Source of the DNA: Gemmatimonadaceae bacterium
Lineage (GTDB): Bacteria; Gemmatimonadota; Gemmatimonadetes; Gemmatimonadales; Gemmatimonadaceae
Direction: 5' to 3'
DNA: 8,386 nt
NCBI GenBank assembly: GCA_025453855.1
Contig: JALOPO010000061.1
Location: 1-8,386 of the forward strand
Shown piece by piece: positions 1-6,654 of this stretch. A program made the translations under genes and the position numbers. How positions within the stretch are numbered: the first letter of the stretch is position 1; the number at the start of each line of letters is the position of its first letter. Below the pieces are notes generated by a model, which made no database searches, had not been told where the DNA came from, and worked only from the letters and a program-made list of their open reading frames with translations.

Positions 1-540
1 CGTGGCCGTGAGGGCGGCACGCTGCTCGTCGCGCAGCCACTCCGACGGCGGCGGGCGGATGCGCGCCTCGTGCGCGAGCGTCTCGTCGAGCATGGCATCG
101 AGCACCGTCGCCGCATCGACGTCGTGCACGGATCGCGTGCCGGCGATCACCTCACGCCCGAAGCGCTCGAAGACGGTGTGCAGCACCGCCCCCTGCCGGG
201 CGCCGTCGAGCCAGGCGAACGGATCGTGCGCCACGTCATCGGGCGGTCGCGTGCGGAGCACGTGCCGGTAGAACCAGCGGCTCGGGCAGCTGCCCAGTGC
301 CTCGAGTTCGCTGGGCGAGATGCCGCGACCGGCGAACGGGGCGTGGCCATCGGCGCCGAAGTCGGCGATCAGGCCGAGCGCGGCGAGATCGTCGTCGCTC
401 TCGCTGCCGGGCGCGGCGACGAGCGCCGCCGCATGGCGCGCCGCGCGGGCGAGCACCGGGAACGCGGCGTGCAGCGCCGGCCGCAGCTCGCGCCACGTGG
501 CGTCGCCGTGCATCGCGTGCAGCCACGCATCGCGGCGTCC
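1..540 (-). CDS. Continuation of the AddB/RecB-type nuclease gene in the shifted frame (PD-(D/E)XK domain start; 3' end outside window)
   Basis: From about 540 to the left edge a different minus-strand frame is open and carries the expected continuation. It begins DAWLHAMHGDATWRELRPAL, then SPSELEALGSCPSRWFYRHV (Cys codon 288-286), then GAVLHTVFERF (His codon 180-178). The ISPSELE..GSCPSRWFY block is the entry of the AddB-type C-terminal nuclease domain, where the Cys is probably the first of four Fe-S cluster ligands; GAVLHTVFERF is the usual G..LH...F motif of the same domain. The catalytic Asp/Glu-x-Lys residues and remaining Cys would lie beyond position 1. There is no convincing independent start: the first ATG in this frame is at 513, without a clear ribosome site, so this is most likely the second half of one gene and not a separate gene. 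Whether the break is a sequencing error or a true mutation cannot be decided here. Confidence 0.75.
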
Positions 541-2339
541 CGCATGCCGTCGCGTGCGCGGAGCGCGTCGAGGACGCAGGCATCGGCCGCCGCGTCCCCG
601 TCGGGAGCGCACCACGAGAGCGCCACGTCGCGACCACCGAGTCGCGCCAGCGCCCAGTCGATCCGCGCGCGGCGCTCGCGCAGCCGCGCCTCGGCGAGCG
701 GGAGGAGCGTCGCACCGGCGACGGCGTTGATCGCCTCGCGCAACGACTCGCCGAGCAGTGGCTCGCGCTTCGCGCCGCCCCCGCAGCGCCGGGCATCGAG
801 GCCGAGGAGCCGCACGTGCGGGCGCCCGCTCGTGCCGGCATCGCGCAGCTCGACGAGGTGCAGCGCGCCGGGCTCCGCGCGTCGCGACGGTGGCACGACG
901 ATCTCGCCCTGCGCGCGCCAGACCGGCCACCAGCGCACGTCGTCGAGCGCCTGCTCGACCACCGCCAGCGCGAGCGCGCCGGGGCGCAGGTCGTGATCAC
1001 GCTCGGCGATGCGTTGCAGCCGCGCGCGCACGCGCTCGAGCACCGGCCCCTCGTCGCCCGGCGTGGCGTGCGCGACCAGCGCGAGCCAGTCGAGCGCCGC
1101 GGTGGCGAAGGCTGCCGCGCTCGTCGGGACGTCGTCGAGTGCGCCACGCCGCGGCAGCATCGGCATGCGATCGAGCACGGCGTGCAGGAAGTGCGCGAGT
1201 GCATCGGCACGCGCCGTGCCCTCCTCGGCCGTCATCGCCGGCTGGCCGTCGTCGCGCGGCGCGAGGCACGCGTCACGCCAGCTCCCGTCGGCGAGGCGGG
1301 CCCGCGCCGCATCCCACCGCTCGCGCCCCCACCCCACCCCCAGGTCGCGCAGGTCGTGCGCGAGCTGCACCGGCGTGACGGCGTGCGTGGCCGGATCGAG
1401 ACACGCGTCGCCCTCGAGCAGCGCCGTCCAGAGCGCGCGCGCCTCGAGTCCCTCGCGCACGAAGCCGAGCCAGCGGGCGAAGGCGCGGCCGATGCGCGCG
1501 CGGCGCAGCGGCAGGCCGGGAGCGATCGTGAGCGGGACGCCGAGCGTGGTGCAGACGGCGTGCGCGGCGACGCTCCACGTGCCGACGTCGCTCACCGCGA
1601 GCTCGATCGCATCCCAGCGCAGGCCGCGCGCGAGGGCGTCGCGCAGCACGGCGCGCACCTCGTCGTCGGGGGTCGCGGCGCAGCGCAACGTCCAGTCGCG
1701 ACCACGCGTGGCATCGTGCGGCGCGTCGCCGCCCGTGTCGTGCGGCTCACGCGCGGCGCCGAAGGCGAGCAGTCGATCGAGCAGTGCGCCGGCCAGGCCG
1801 TCGGCGCGCAGCCCGCCCTGCACCACGATGCGTGCGTCACCGAGCGCGAACGGGGCTTCGTCGTCGAAGGCGGCGAGCGCGGTGGCGGTGACATGCGCGG
1901 GATCGGCGAGCCCTCGCTCGGCGAGCGTCGCCTCGTAGCGCGCGAGCGTGGCGGCGAGGAGCGCGGCGATGGCGTGCTCGGGGAGCTCGTGCAGCATCGC
2001 GACGCCGACGCCGGCGCCGCGCAGCTCCATGAGCGCACCGTGCAGGGCATCGCGGAAGCCGAGTCGCGCGGCGTGTGCCCGCCATGACGGTGCGATGGCA
2101 CGCGCGGCGATCGCGCCGTCGAGCGCGGCGCCCGTGCACTCGACGAGCGCGATGTCGTCGCACGCGTCGCGCCGTTCGTCGGCGAGCGGTGCGGCGGCGA
2201 GCGCGGCCGCGATCGTGCGCAGCGTCGCCGGCTCCCAGCCGAGCATGTCCTCGCCCGCCAGCGCACGCGCGTCGAGCTGGTCGCGCGCCGTGGTCAGGTC
2301 GCGCGCGACGAAAAGGGTGCGCACCGGCGGCGAGGCCAC
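369..2339 (-). CDS. AddB/RecB-type PD-(D/E)XK nuclease-family protein, N-terminal and central part, frame broken near 540
   Basis: As written this frame encodes 656 residues from a GTG start to a TGA at 369, but only residues 1 to about 600 look like real protein. The N-terminal region (VRTLFVARDL, then GWEPATLRTIAAALA at 34-48), the IVVQGGLRADGLAGALLDRL segment at 171-190 and the segment from about 217 (WTLRCAATPDDEVRAVLRDA) resemble AddB-like proteins, which have an inactive helicase-like body and a C-terminal nuclease and help process DNA ends in recombinational repair. The part near VPLTIAPGLPLRRARIGRAF (268-287) matches the body of that family. No Walker A motif is visible. After residue 600 the frame turns into an Arg/Ser/Cys-rich tail (five Cys in about 30 residues), while family-like sequence continues in another frame. 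There is no clear ribosome site; the start lies 17 nt after the lipoprotein stop, so transcription is probably shared. The broad family call is good, the exact subfamily uncertain. Confidence 0.72.
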   Translation of the reverse strand: MASPPVRTLFVARDLTTARDQLDARALAGEDMLGWEPATLRTIAAALAAAPLADERRDACDDIALVECTGAALDGAIAARAIAPSWRAHAARLGFRDALHGALMELRGAGVGVAMLHELPEHAIAALLAATLARYEATLAERGLADPAHVTATALAAFDDEAPFALGDARIVVQGGLRADGLAGALLDRLLAFGAAREPHDTGGDAPHDATRGRDWTLRCAATPDDEVRAVLRDALARGLRWDAIELAVSDVGTWSVAAHAVCTTLGVPLTIAPGLPLRRARIGRAFARWLGFVREGLEARALWTALLEGDACLDPATHAVTPVQLAHDLRDLGVGWGRERWDAARARLADGSWRDACLAPRDDGQPAMTAEEGTARADALAHFLHAVLDRMPMLPRRGALDDVPTSAAAFATAALDWLALVAHATPGDEGPVLERVRARLQRIAERDHDLRPGALALAVVEQALDDVRWWPVWRAQGEIVVPPSRRAEPGALHLVELRDAGTSGRPHVRLLGLDARRCGGGAKREPLLGESLREAINAVAGATLLPLAEARLRERRARIDWALARLGGRDVALSWCAPDGDAAADACVLDALRARDGMRDAAMRGCTRCTATPRGASCGRRCTPRSRCSPARRAMRRRSSPRPAARATTISPRSA

Positions 2340-2356
2340 GAGCGTGCCGGTGCGCG

Positions 2357-3835
2357 TCAGTTCACGCGCAGCACGACGGGGAGGCGCAGCGGCGAGTTGG
2401 TGACGCCGGGTGCCGACGACTCGATGAGGATCGTCGTCGTGTAGCTGCCTGCCTCGAGCAGCTGCGCATTCACGTTGAGGATGATCGAGAGCGTGGCGCC
2501 GTTCCCGCTCGGCTGCAGCACCGGGGCGAGCCAGTTGGCTCCGTCGCGGATGGTGAAGCCGAGCCCCGTGAGCGGGAGCGTGCCGCCGTTGGTGACCTGC
2601 ACGTCGACCACGGGCGGGAGTGCGCCGCCGCGTGCCATCTGGATCGTCACCGTGTCGCGCCCGTTGGGCGTGGTGGCGACGATGCGCGGCGGGATACCGC
2701 TGCCGATCACGAGGTTCACCGTCACCGGGAGCGGCGCCACGCCGGCGCTCGTGCTCGTGACATCGAAGCTCGCGCTGTAGTTCCCGGCCGCGAGCGTCGC
2801 GATCCCCTGCACCGCCAGGCGCAGCGAGTCGGGGGTGATGGTGCCGAACGTCGTGCGCGCGAGCCAGCCGCTCGCGCCGGCACCGTAGCGGATGGGCCCC
2901 GCCGACAGGCCGGCGAGTTGCACGGTGCTCCCGTTCCCCTGCGCGAGCCGCACGAGCTGCGGATCGGCGCCCGAGGCGCCCTGCGGCGCGGCGAAGGTGA
3001 CCACGTTCGAGGGGCGCGCGACGAGCGCCGACGGCGGGACGTCGATCGTCAGCGAGACCGACACCGGCGTGCCGACATTCGCCGCCGACGAACCCGACGA
3101 CCGCAGCGGCACCGATGCCGTGTAGGTCCCCGGCGCGAGCGACGAGATCTCGGCATCGAGGGCGAGCGATGCCGGGGCGATCGTCGACCCGAGGCGCGGG
3201 AGGAGCCAGCCGCGGGGTTGCCCGTCGCCGTAGGTCACCGTCCCGACCGCGAGGTCGGCGAGCGTGCCGCCCCCCGCATTCTCGACGACCACGCGCTGCG
3301 TCGGCGGGTTGGTGCCATTCACGACGCCCTCGAAGGCGACGCGATCGGGGCGGAGCGCGATCACCGGCGGCGCGGTGACGGTGAGCGTGACCGGGACGTC
3401 GAGCACGGCGACGCCGGCGACGCTCGAGCGCACCGGGATCGTCGCCGTGTACGTGCCGGCGGCGAGTCCCGCCCAGTCGGCGACCACCGTCACCGACGTC
3501 GGCGCCGCCGTGCCCGCGAGCGAGGCGGTGAGCCAGCCCGCGGCCCCGCTCCCGTACACGGTGGGCCCGAGCGAGAGGCCGGTGAGCGCGCCCGTGCCGG
3601 CATTGATCAGCGCGACCTGCGTGGAGCTCGTCGTCGGGGTCGTGCCGGCCTGCGTACGGAAGGTGAGCGTCCCGGGGTCACCACCGATGCGGGGCGTCCC
3701 GGCAGGTGGCGGCGGCACGGGTGGCTGGCGCGTCCCGGTCGCGTCGCCGCCGCAGCCCGCGGCGAGGGCGAGGGACGTGGTGGCGGCGGCGTGCACCAGT
3801 CGGCGGCGCACGTCCGGCGTGACTCGGGACGGCAT
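2357..3835 (-). CDS. Predicted lipoprotein with four tandem Ig-like repeats
   Basis: This 492-residue protein begins with a lipoprotein signal: basic residues RRR at 10-12, a hydrophobic stretch and LAAGC with Cys28 as the likely acylated residue. A Pro-rich linker follows at 38-44. The rest is four diverged repeats, at about 46-156, 157-268, 269-380 and 381-492. Shared marks in repeats 1-3 are a YGxG/YGDG turn followed by GWL; all four have an AGxY or PGTY motif, then a strand such as TATIPVRSS and a final run of alternating hydrophobic residues (PVTLTV). Repeat 4 is the most diverged (DGANWL instead of YG..GWL). This is the look of beta-sandwich, BACON/Ig-like surface domains, but I do not recognise a named family and no catalytic motif is seen. 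It is probably an exported or outer-membrane-attached binding or structural protein. It has its own ribosome site and candidate promoter and is followed after 17 nt by the nuclease gene. Confidence 0.85.
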   Translation of the reverse strand: MPSRVTPDVRRRLVHAAATTSLALAAGCGGDATGTRQPPVPPPPAGTPRIGGDPGTLTFRTQAGTTPTTSSTQVALINAGTGALTGLSLGPTVYGSGAAGWLTASLAGTAAPTSVTVVADWAGLAAGTYTATIPVRSSVAGVAVLDVPVTLTVTAPPVIALRPDRVAFEGVVNGTNPPTQRVVVENAGGGTLADLAVGTVTYGDGQPRGWLLPRLGSTIAPASLALDAEISSLAPGTYTASVPLRSSGSSAANVGTPVSVSLTIDVPPSALVARPSNVVTFAAPQGASGADPQLVRLAQGNGSTVQLAGLSAGPIRYGAGASGWLARTTFGTITPDSLRLAVQGIATLAAGNYSASFDVTSTSAGVAPLPVTVNLVIGSGIPPRIVATTPNGRDTVTIQMARGGALPPVVDVQVTNGGTLPLTGLGFTIRDGANWLAPVLQPSGNGATLSIILNVNAQLLEAGSYTTTILIESSAPGVTNSPLRLPVVLRVN

Positions 3836-3843
3836 GGCGGCTT

Positions 3844-3848
3844 TCTCC
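3844..3848 (-). promoter_or_regulatory. Ribosome binding site of the repeat lipoprotein gene
   Basis: GGAGA on the minus strand, within GGAGAAAG, has its GGAG core nine bases before the ATG at 3835. It supports that start rather than the upstream in-frame ATG at 3922, which lies within the candidate -35 hexamer and would put 29 extra non-signal residues before the lipoprotein signal peptide. Confidence 0.6.
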
Positions 3849-3892
3849 GTGGGGAGACGGCGCACGAGGCAGCGGCCTCGAGCTGCCGTGGG

Positions 3893-3922
3893 ATTGTGCT
3901 GCCGATGCACGCCGGCTGCCAA
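3893..3922 (-). promoter_or_regulatory. Candidate sigma70-type promoter of the lipoprotein/nuclease unit
   Basis: Reading the minus strand, TTGGCA (3922-3917, 5 of 6 to TTGACA) is followed after 18 bp by CACAAT (3898-3893, 4 of 6 to TATAAT). Transcription would start near 3886, giving a leader of about 50 nt before the ATG at 3835. It lies in the non-coding gap, downstream of the actF hairpins, which is where a separate promoter is needed. This is found by eye only, and the GC-rich background makes chance hexamers less likely but not excluded. Confidence 0.4.
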
Positions 3923-4023
3923 GTCGCCGCCGTTGCATCACCTGGAGTACGGTCGAGCATGCTTCGTGCCAGCGGCCGCTCGCCGACCGCGGGTCGCACG
4001 GAAACGGATGGCCCGCATGCGAC

Positions 4024-4057
4024 GCGGGGCGGCTCCGTCAGCACGGAACCGCCCCGC
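4024..4057. terminator. Strong hairpin at the end of the ACIII operon
   Basis: The arms 4024-4038 and 4043-4057 pair over 15 positions with a single mismatch (C4033 opposite A4048) around the loop CAGC, giving a very stable GC-rich stem. It lies about 32 nt past the actF stop, in the short gap between two co-directional units, which is the right place for transcription termination or 3'-end protection. No T-run follows on either strand, so it is not a textbook intrinsic terminator. It may stop polymerase without a U-tract, stabilise the mRNA end or work with Rho. Confidence 0.6.
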
Positions 4058-4065
4058 TCATGCCG

Positions 4066-4081
4066 CTGCGCATCGGCGCAG
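4066..4081 (-). terminator. Small GC-rich stem-loop just after actF
   Basis: CTGCGC and GCGCAG form a perfect 6-bp stem with the 4-base loop ATCG (loop read on the plus strand). The structure begins 8 nt past the actF stop. It is too short to be a convincing terminator alone, but it lies directly in front of a much larger hairpin, and the two together would sit at the 3' end of the ACIII transcript. Confidence 0.35.
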
Positions 4082-4089
4082 GGCGGCGA

Positions 4090-5433
4090 TCACTCGTGGG
4101 CCGGCAACGGCTCCATGGTGCGGGCGTCGACCGGGATCTGCACCTCGTCCCGGTACCGCGACGACATCCAGACCACGCGCAGGCGCGGGAAGGCGTCGAA
4201 GAAGGCCGTGTACGACGTGATGAAGAGGCCGAGGACGAGCGCCAGGCCGCCGAGCTCCTGCCAGCCGAACGGGATCGAGTCGGGGATCCCGTAGACGCTC
4301 GGGTAGACCTCGATGTAGCGCGTGAGCCAGGTGCCGAGGAGCGAGATGCACGCGAAGAGGACGAACGTCGGCGTGTACATCTTGGCGGCCTTGGACACGA
4401 GCCCCGGGAAGGGCGCGAGGAAGACGAGCCAGAGGACGCTGAAGGTCAGCGGGAGCCACGGATCGATGAGGCGCAGGCGGAAGTAGTGCGTCTCCTCGCC
4501 GATGTTGCCGTACCAGATGATCAGGAGCTGCGCGAAGGTCGAGTAGCCCCAGAAGCCGGTCCAGGCGAACGCCATCTTCCCCAGGTCGTGCTGCTGCAGC
4601 GCGCCGCAGATCTCGTCGATCACCGCGTTGGCGAAGTGACGCTTCCACATCAGCATGATGAGGAAGGTCGACATGAGGGCGCCGAGCATGCCCATCATGA
4701 AGCTCCACCAGCCGTAGAGCGTGCTGAAGAAGTAGACGTCGAGCCCCATCGCCAGGTCGTAGGCGAGGAACATCCAGCCGAAGCCGAAGACGATCGCCAT
4801 CGCGACCGCGATCTTCCCCTGCAGCGAGTGCTGGCTGTGGATCTCGCGCCGCTCCTCGCCGAAGTTCTTGCGCCACCCGGCGATGAGCCCCTGCGCCCAC
4901 TTCGCCCCCGTCCACTCGGGCATGAGGCCGAGGTCGAGGCGGAGCGAGTTGCGCACGAACCAGAGCTGCAGCCAGTAGAGGAGGGCGAGGAGCCCGAGGT
5001 TGCGGAGCGTCCAGAAGGTGCGGCCGTAGTAGATGACCTTCTCGACGTTCGGGAGCCCGTTCGGGTCGGCGATGTACGGGAAGATGTACTTGCCGCCGAC
5101 CGTCATGCTCAGGGCGAGCATGAGGAACGAGATCGGGAGGAAGGCGGCGAAGCCCTCCTGGAAGCGGGCGATGGAGCGGCTCCAGCGCGCGGTGACGATG
5201 CGGTAGAGCCCCGTCCACATCACGGCGCCGCTGGCGATGAGCGAGAGCCACATCCAGTTGAAGTGCCAGGCGCGCCAGGCGCGCTCCGGCGAGACGAACA
5301 GCCCGCCCACGAAGGCGAGGGCGCCGACGGCGAGGAGGCCGTAGCCGATCGACCGGACCTTCGGGCTGATCGGCTTGGCGCTGGCGGCGATCAGCTGGTC
5401 GCGTGGCGGATACGTCGGATTGTGGATGCTCAC
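4090..5433 (-). CDS. actF: Alternative complex III NrfD-like integral membrane subunit ActF
   Basis: This 447-residue polytopic protein is the second NrfD-like subunit of ACIII. About ten transmembrane segments are seen, near residues 28-47, 57-79, 96-114, 144-162, 205-224, 236-262, 290-309, 326-346, 353-372 and 393-413. A conserved-looking loop, MPEWTGAKWAQGLIAGWRKN (171-190), precedes the fifth segment. ActF packs against ActC; in known ACIII structures it is not thought to hold the main quinol site, and a role in proton movement has been proposed but is not settled. Translation should start at a GTG overlapping the actE stop by four bases (GTGA), with GGGGA 7 nt upstream. It is the last gene of the unit: two stem-loops follow its stop, and no actG-like or cytochrome oxidase gene follows on this strand. 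Identity rests on membrane layout, length and position after actE. Confidence 0.93.
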   Translation of the reverse strand: MSIHNPTYPPRDQLIAASAKPISPKVRSIGYGLLAVGALAFVGGLFVSPERAWRAWHFNWMWLSLIASGAVMWTGLYRIVTARWSRSIARFQEGFAAFLPISFLMLALSMTVGGKYIFPYIADPNGLPNVEKVIYYGRTFWTLRNLGLLALLYWLQLWFVRNSLRLDLGLMPEWTGAKWAQGLIAGWRKNFGEERREIHSQHSLQGKIAVAMAIVFGFGWMFLAYDLAMGLDVYFFSTLYGWWSFMMGMLGALMSTFLIMLMWKRHFANAVIDEICGALQQHDLGKMAFAWTGFWGYSTFAQLLIIWYGNIGEETHYFRLRLIDPWLPLTFSVLWLVFLAPFPGLVSKAAKMYTPTFVLFACISLLGTWLTRYIEVYPSVYGIPDSIPFGWQELGGLALVLGLFITSYTAFFDAFPRLRVVWMSSRYRDEVQIPVDARTMEPLPAHE

Positions 5434-6164
5434 TTGGTCTTCCCCGGCGGCACGACGTCACCGCTGCGCGTGGTGGTCTCGGCCGCGCGCTCGGGCGTGG
5501 GCTGCGCGACCGGCGCGGCGCCGCGGTACGGTGCCGGACGCGTGGGCGCGGTGAGGGAGTACGTGGGCACCGTCCAGCCGCCCTGGCCGGGATAGCCGAT
5601 CGGCCCCTTCTTCACGGCGAAGCGCGTGGTGTCGATGCGCCCCTGCAGCGCGCGCACGTAGTTCACCACGTCCCAGCGATCGGGCTCCTCGATGCGGTTG
5701 TAGCTCGGCATCACGCCGCGGCCGTTGCGCAGCATGCCGTAGATGTAGCCGTCGGTGCGGGCCTTGGTGCCGTCGTAGATGATGCTGATGCCCGGGACGC
5801 CGTACTTGGTGGCCGGCCCGTTGCCCATGCCCGCATCGCCATGACAGACGGCGCAGTTCACCTGGTAGTGGCGCCGCCCGTTGGCGAGCGACGAGTCGCT
5901 CACCGGGTTCGGATTGGCGAAGCCGCTGAAGCTGTCGATGACGGCCGGCAGCGCCGTGTAGCTGATCGTGTAGCCGGGCGTCAGGCGCCCGGTCACCGGG
6001 ACCGAGTTCTGCGGCTGGCCGCGCGGCGCGATCGTGTCGGCCGTCGTCTCCCACGGCTGGATCGCGGGCTGGTCGCGGAAGTCGGTGAACCACGAGCAGG
6101 CGCCGAGCGCCAGCGGCGCGAGGGCGACCAGTGCGCGGCGACCGATGCGGAGGTCAGCGCTCAC
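5430..6164 (-). CDS. actE: Alternative complex III monohaem cytochrome c lipoprotein ActE
   Basis: This 244-residue protein starts with a lipoprotein signal: basic residues (RIGRR), a hydrophobic stretch and the lipobox LGAC with Cys23 as the acylation site. One haem c site is present, CAVCHG with Cys104, Cys107 and His108. Met152, in GRGVMPSY, is the expected distal ligand, so this is a class I cytochrome c. ActE is attached to the periplasmic face and relays electrons towards the terminal acceptor. The start is a GTG chosen because a strong GGAGG lies 6 nt upstream and because the signal peptide begins there; it overlaps the end of actD by 11 nt. Its last four bases form a GTGA overlap with actF. 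The roughly 45 C-terminal residues after the haem domain are rich in Pro, Ala and Thr and look like a flexible tail. The family relation is clear; how electrons enter and leave is inferred from other ACIII complexes. Confidence 0.94.
   Translation of the reverse strand: MSADLRIGRRALVALAPLALGACSWFTDFRDQPAIQPWETTADTIAPRGQPQNSVPVTGRLTPGYTISYTALPAVIDSFSGFANPNPVSDSSLANGRRHYQVNCAVCHGDAGMGNGPATKYGVPGISIIYDGTKARTDGYIYGMLRNGRGVMPSYNRIEEPDRWDVVNYVRALQGRIDTTRFAVKKGPIGYPGQGGWTVPTYSLTAPTRPAPYRGAAPVAQPTPERAAETTTRSGDVVPPGKTK
5441..5445 (-). promoter_or_regulatory. Ribosome binding site of actF
   Basis: GGGGA on the minus strand lies seven bases before the GTG at 5433, inside the end of actE. With the GTGA stop/start overlap this suggests translational coupling of actF to actE. 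Confidence 0.6.
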
Positions 6165-6654
6165 CGCGCACCTCCACCGCCCCGTGCTGCTTCATCATGC
6201 TCTCGATCTCCCCGAACCGGTCGGGCGCGGCCTCGACCCAGATGCCGTAGTGGCCGTGGGTGAAGCGGGTGTCGTAGCCGAAGTTGAGGACCAGCCGCGG
6301 GATGCGCGACAGGATCATCATGCCGAAGACGGTGCTCAGGCAGCCGACCATCACGAACATCTCGAAGCCGATGATCGTGTACGGGACCCAGCTCGCGATC
6401 GCCTTGCCGCCGACCTGCAGCGGCCAGTAGTCGCTGGCCCAGATCGCCGCCCAGTAGCCGAACGTCCAGCCGAGCAGCCCGCCGATGAGCGTGAAGCGGC
6501 GGACGGCCGAGATGGGCTCGTCGAGCGCGTCCTCGATCTCGTGGTGGATCGTGGGCGAGTAGACGGTCAGGTCGCCGACCCGCTTCGCCTTGAGCGCCTT
6601 GGCCGCGTCGATCACCGCGTCCATGTGGTGGAAGACTCCGACGACGCCCTGCAT
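6154..6654 (-). CDS. actD: Alternative complex III membrane subunit ActD (DUF3341)
   Basis: This 166-residue protein matches the DUF3341/ActD pattern. It has a soluble N-terminal part of about 50 residues (starting MQGVVGVFHHMDAV, with an IHHEIEDAL stretch at 36-44), two transmembrane helices at about 52-74 and 92-115, and a soluble C-terminal part of about 50 residues. ActD is a structural subunit that helps hold ActC and the peripheral subunits together; it carries no haem or Fe-S motif, and none is seen here. Its ATG shares one base with the actC TGA (TGATG), and a G6 tract 8 nt upstream, inside the end of actC, can serve as ribosome binding site. Its 3' end overlaps actE by 11 nt. A longer reading in another frame over the same bases is Arg-rich and not credible. 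Confidence 0.95.
   Translation of the reverse strand: MQGVVGVFHHMDAVIDAAKALKAKRVGDLTVYSPTIHHEIEDALDEPISAVRRFTLIGGLLGWTFGYWAAIWASDYWPLQVGGKAIASWVPYTIIGFEMFVMVGCLSTVFGMMILSRIPRLVLNFGYDTRFTHGHYGIWVEAAPDRFGEIESMMKQHGAVEVRGER
6171..6175 (-). promoter_or_regulatory. Ribosome binding site of actE
   Basis: On the minus strand the sequence reads GGAGG, then six bases, then GTG at 6164. It lies inside the actD coding region and decides the actE start, which would otherwise be unclear because the initiation codon is GTG. Confidence 0.75.

Noticed and set aside
236..1210. Minus-strand open frame of 324 codons overlapping the nuclease gene
   Set aside because: Its composition is Arg/Ser/Cys-rich and it is in neither of the two frames that carry the nuclease-like sequence.
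297..2087. Plus-strand open frame of 596 codons opposite the nuclease gene
   Set aside because: Arg/Ala/Glu-rich mirror of the minus-strand gene with no domain-like sequence, while the minus strand shows clear family resemblance.
3836..3922. Upstream in-frame ATG at 3922 as start of the repeat lipoprotein
   Set aside because: It would add 29 residues before a clear lipoprotein signal peptide and has no ribosome site, whereas the ATG at 3835 has GGAG nine bases upstream.
3954..3966. Imperfect palindrome around GCATGC, a possible operator
   Set aside because: Short, with an imperfect outer pair and no repeated copy nearby; it lies upstream of the candidate promoter but cannot be told from chance.
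2075..4294. Plus-strand open frame of 739 codons opposite the lipoprotein gene
   Set aside because: It is Arg-rich, low-complexity and spans the intergenic hairpins and two gene ends; such frames arise from GC-rich codon bias on the opposite strand.
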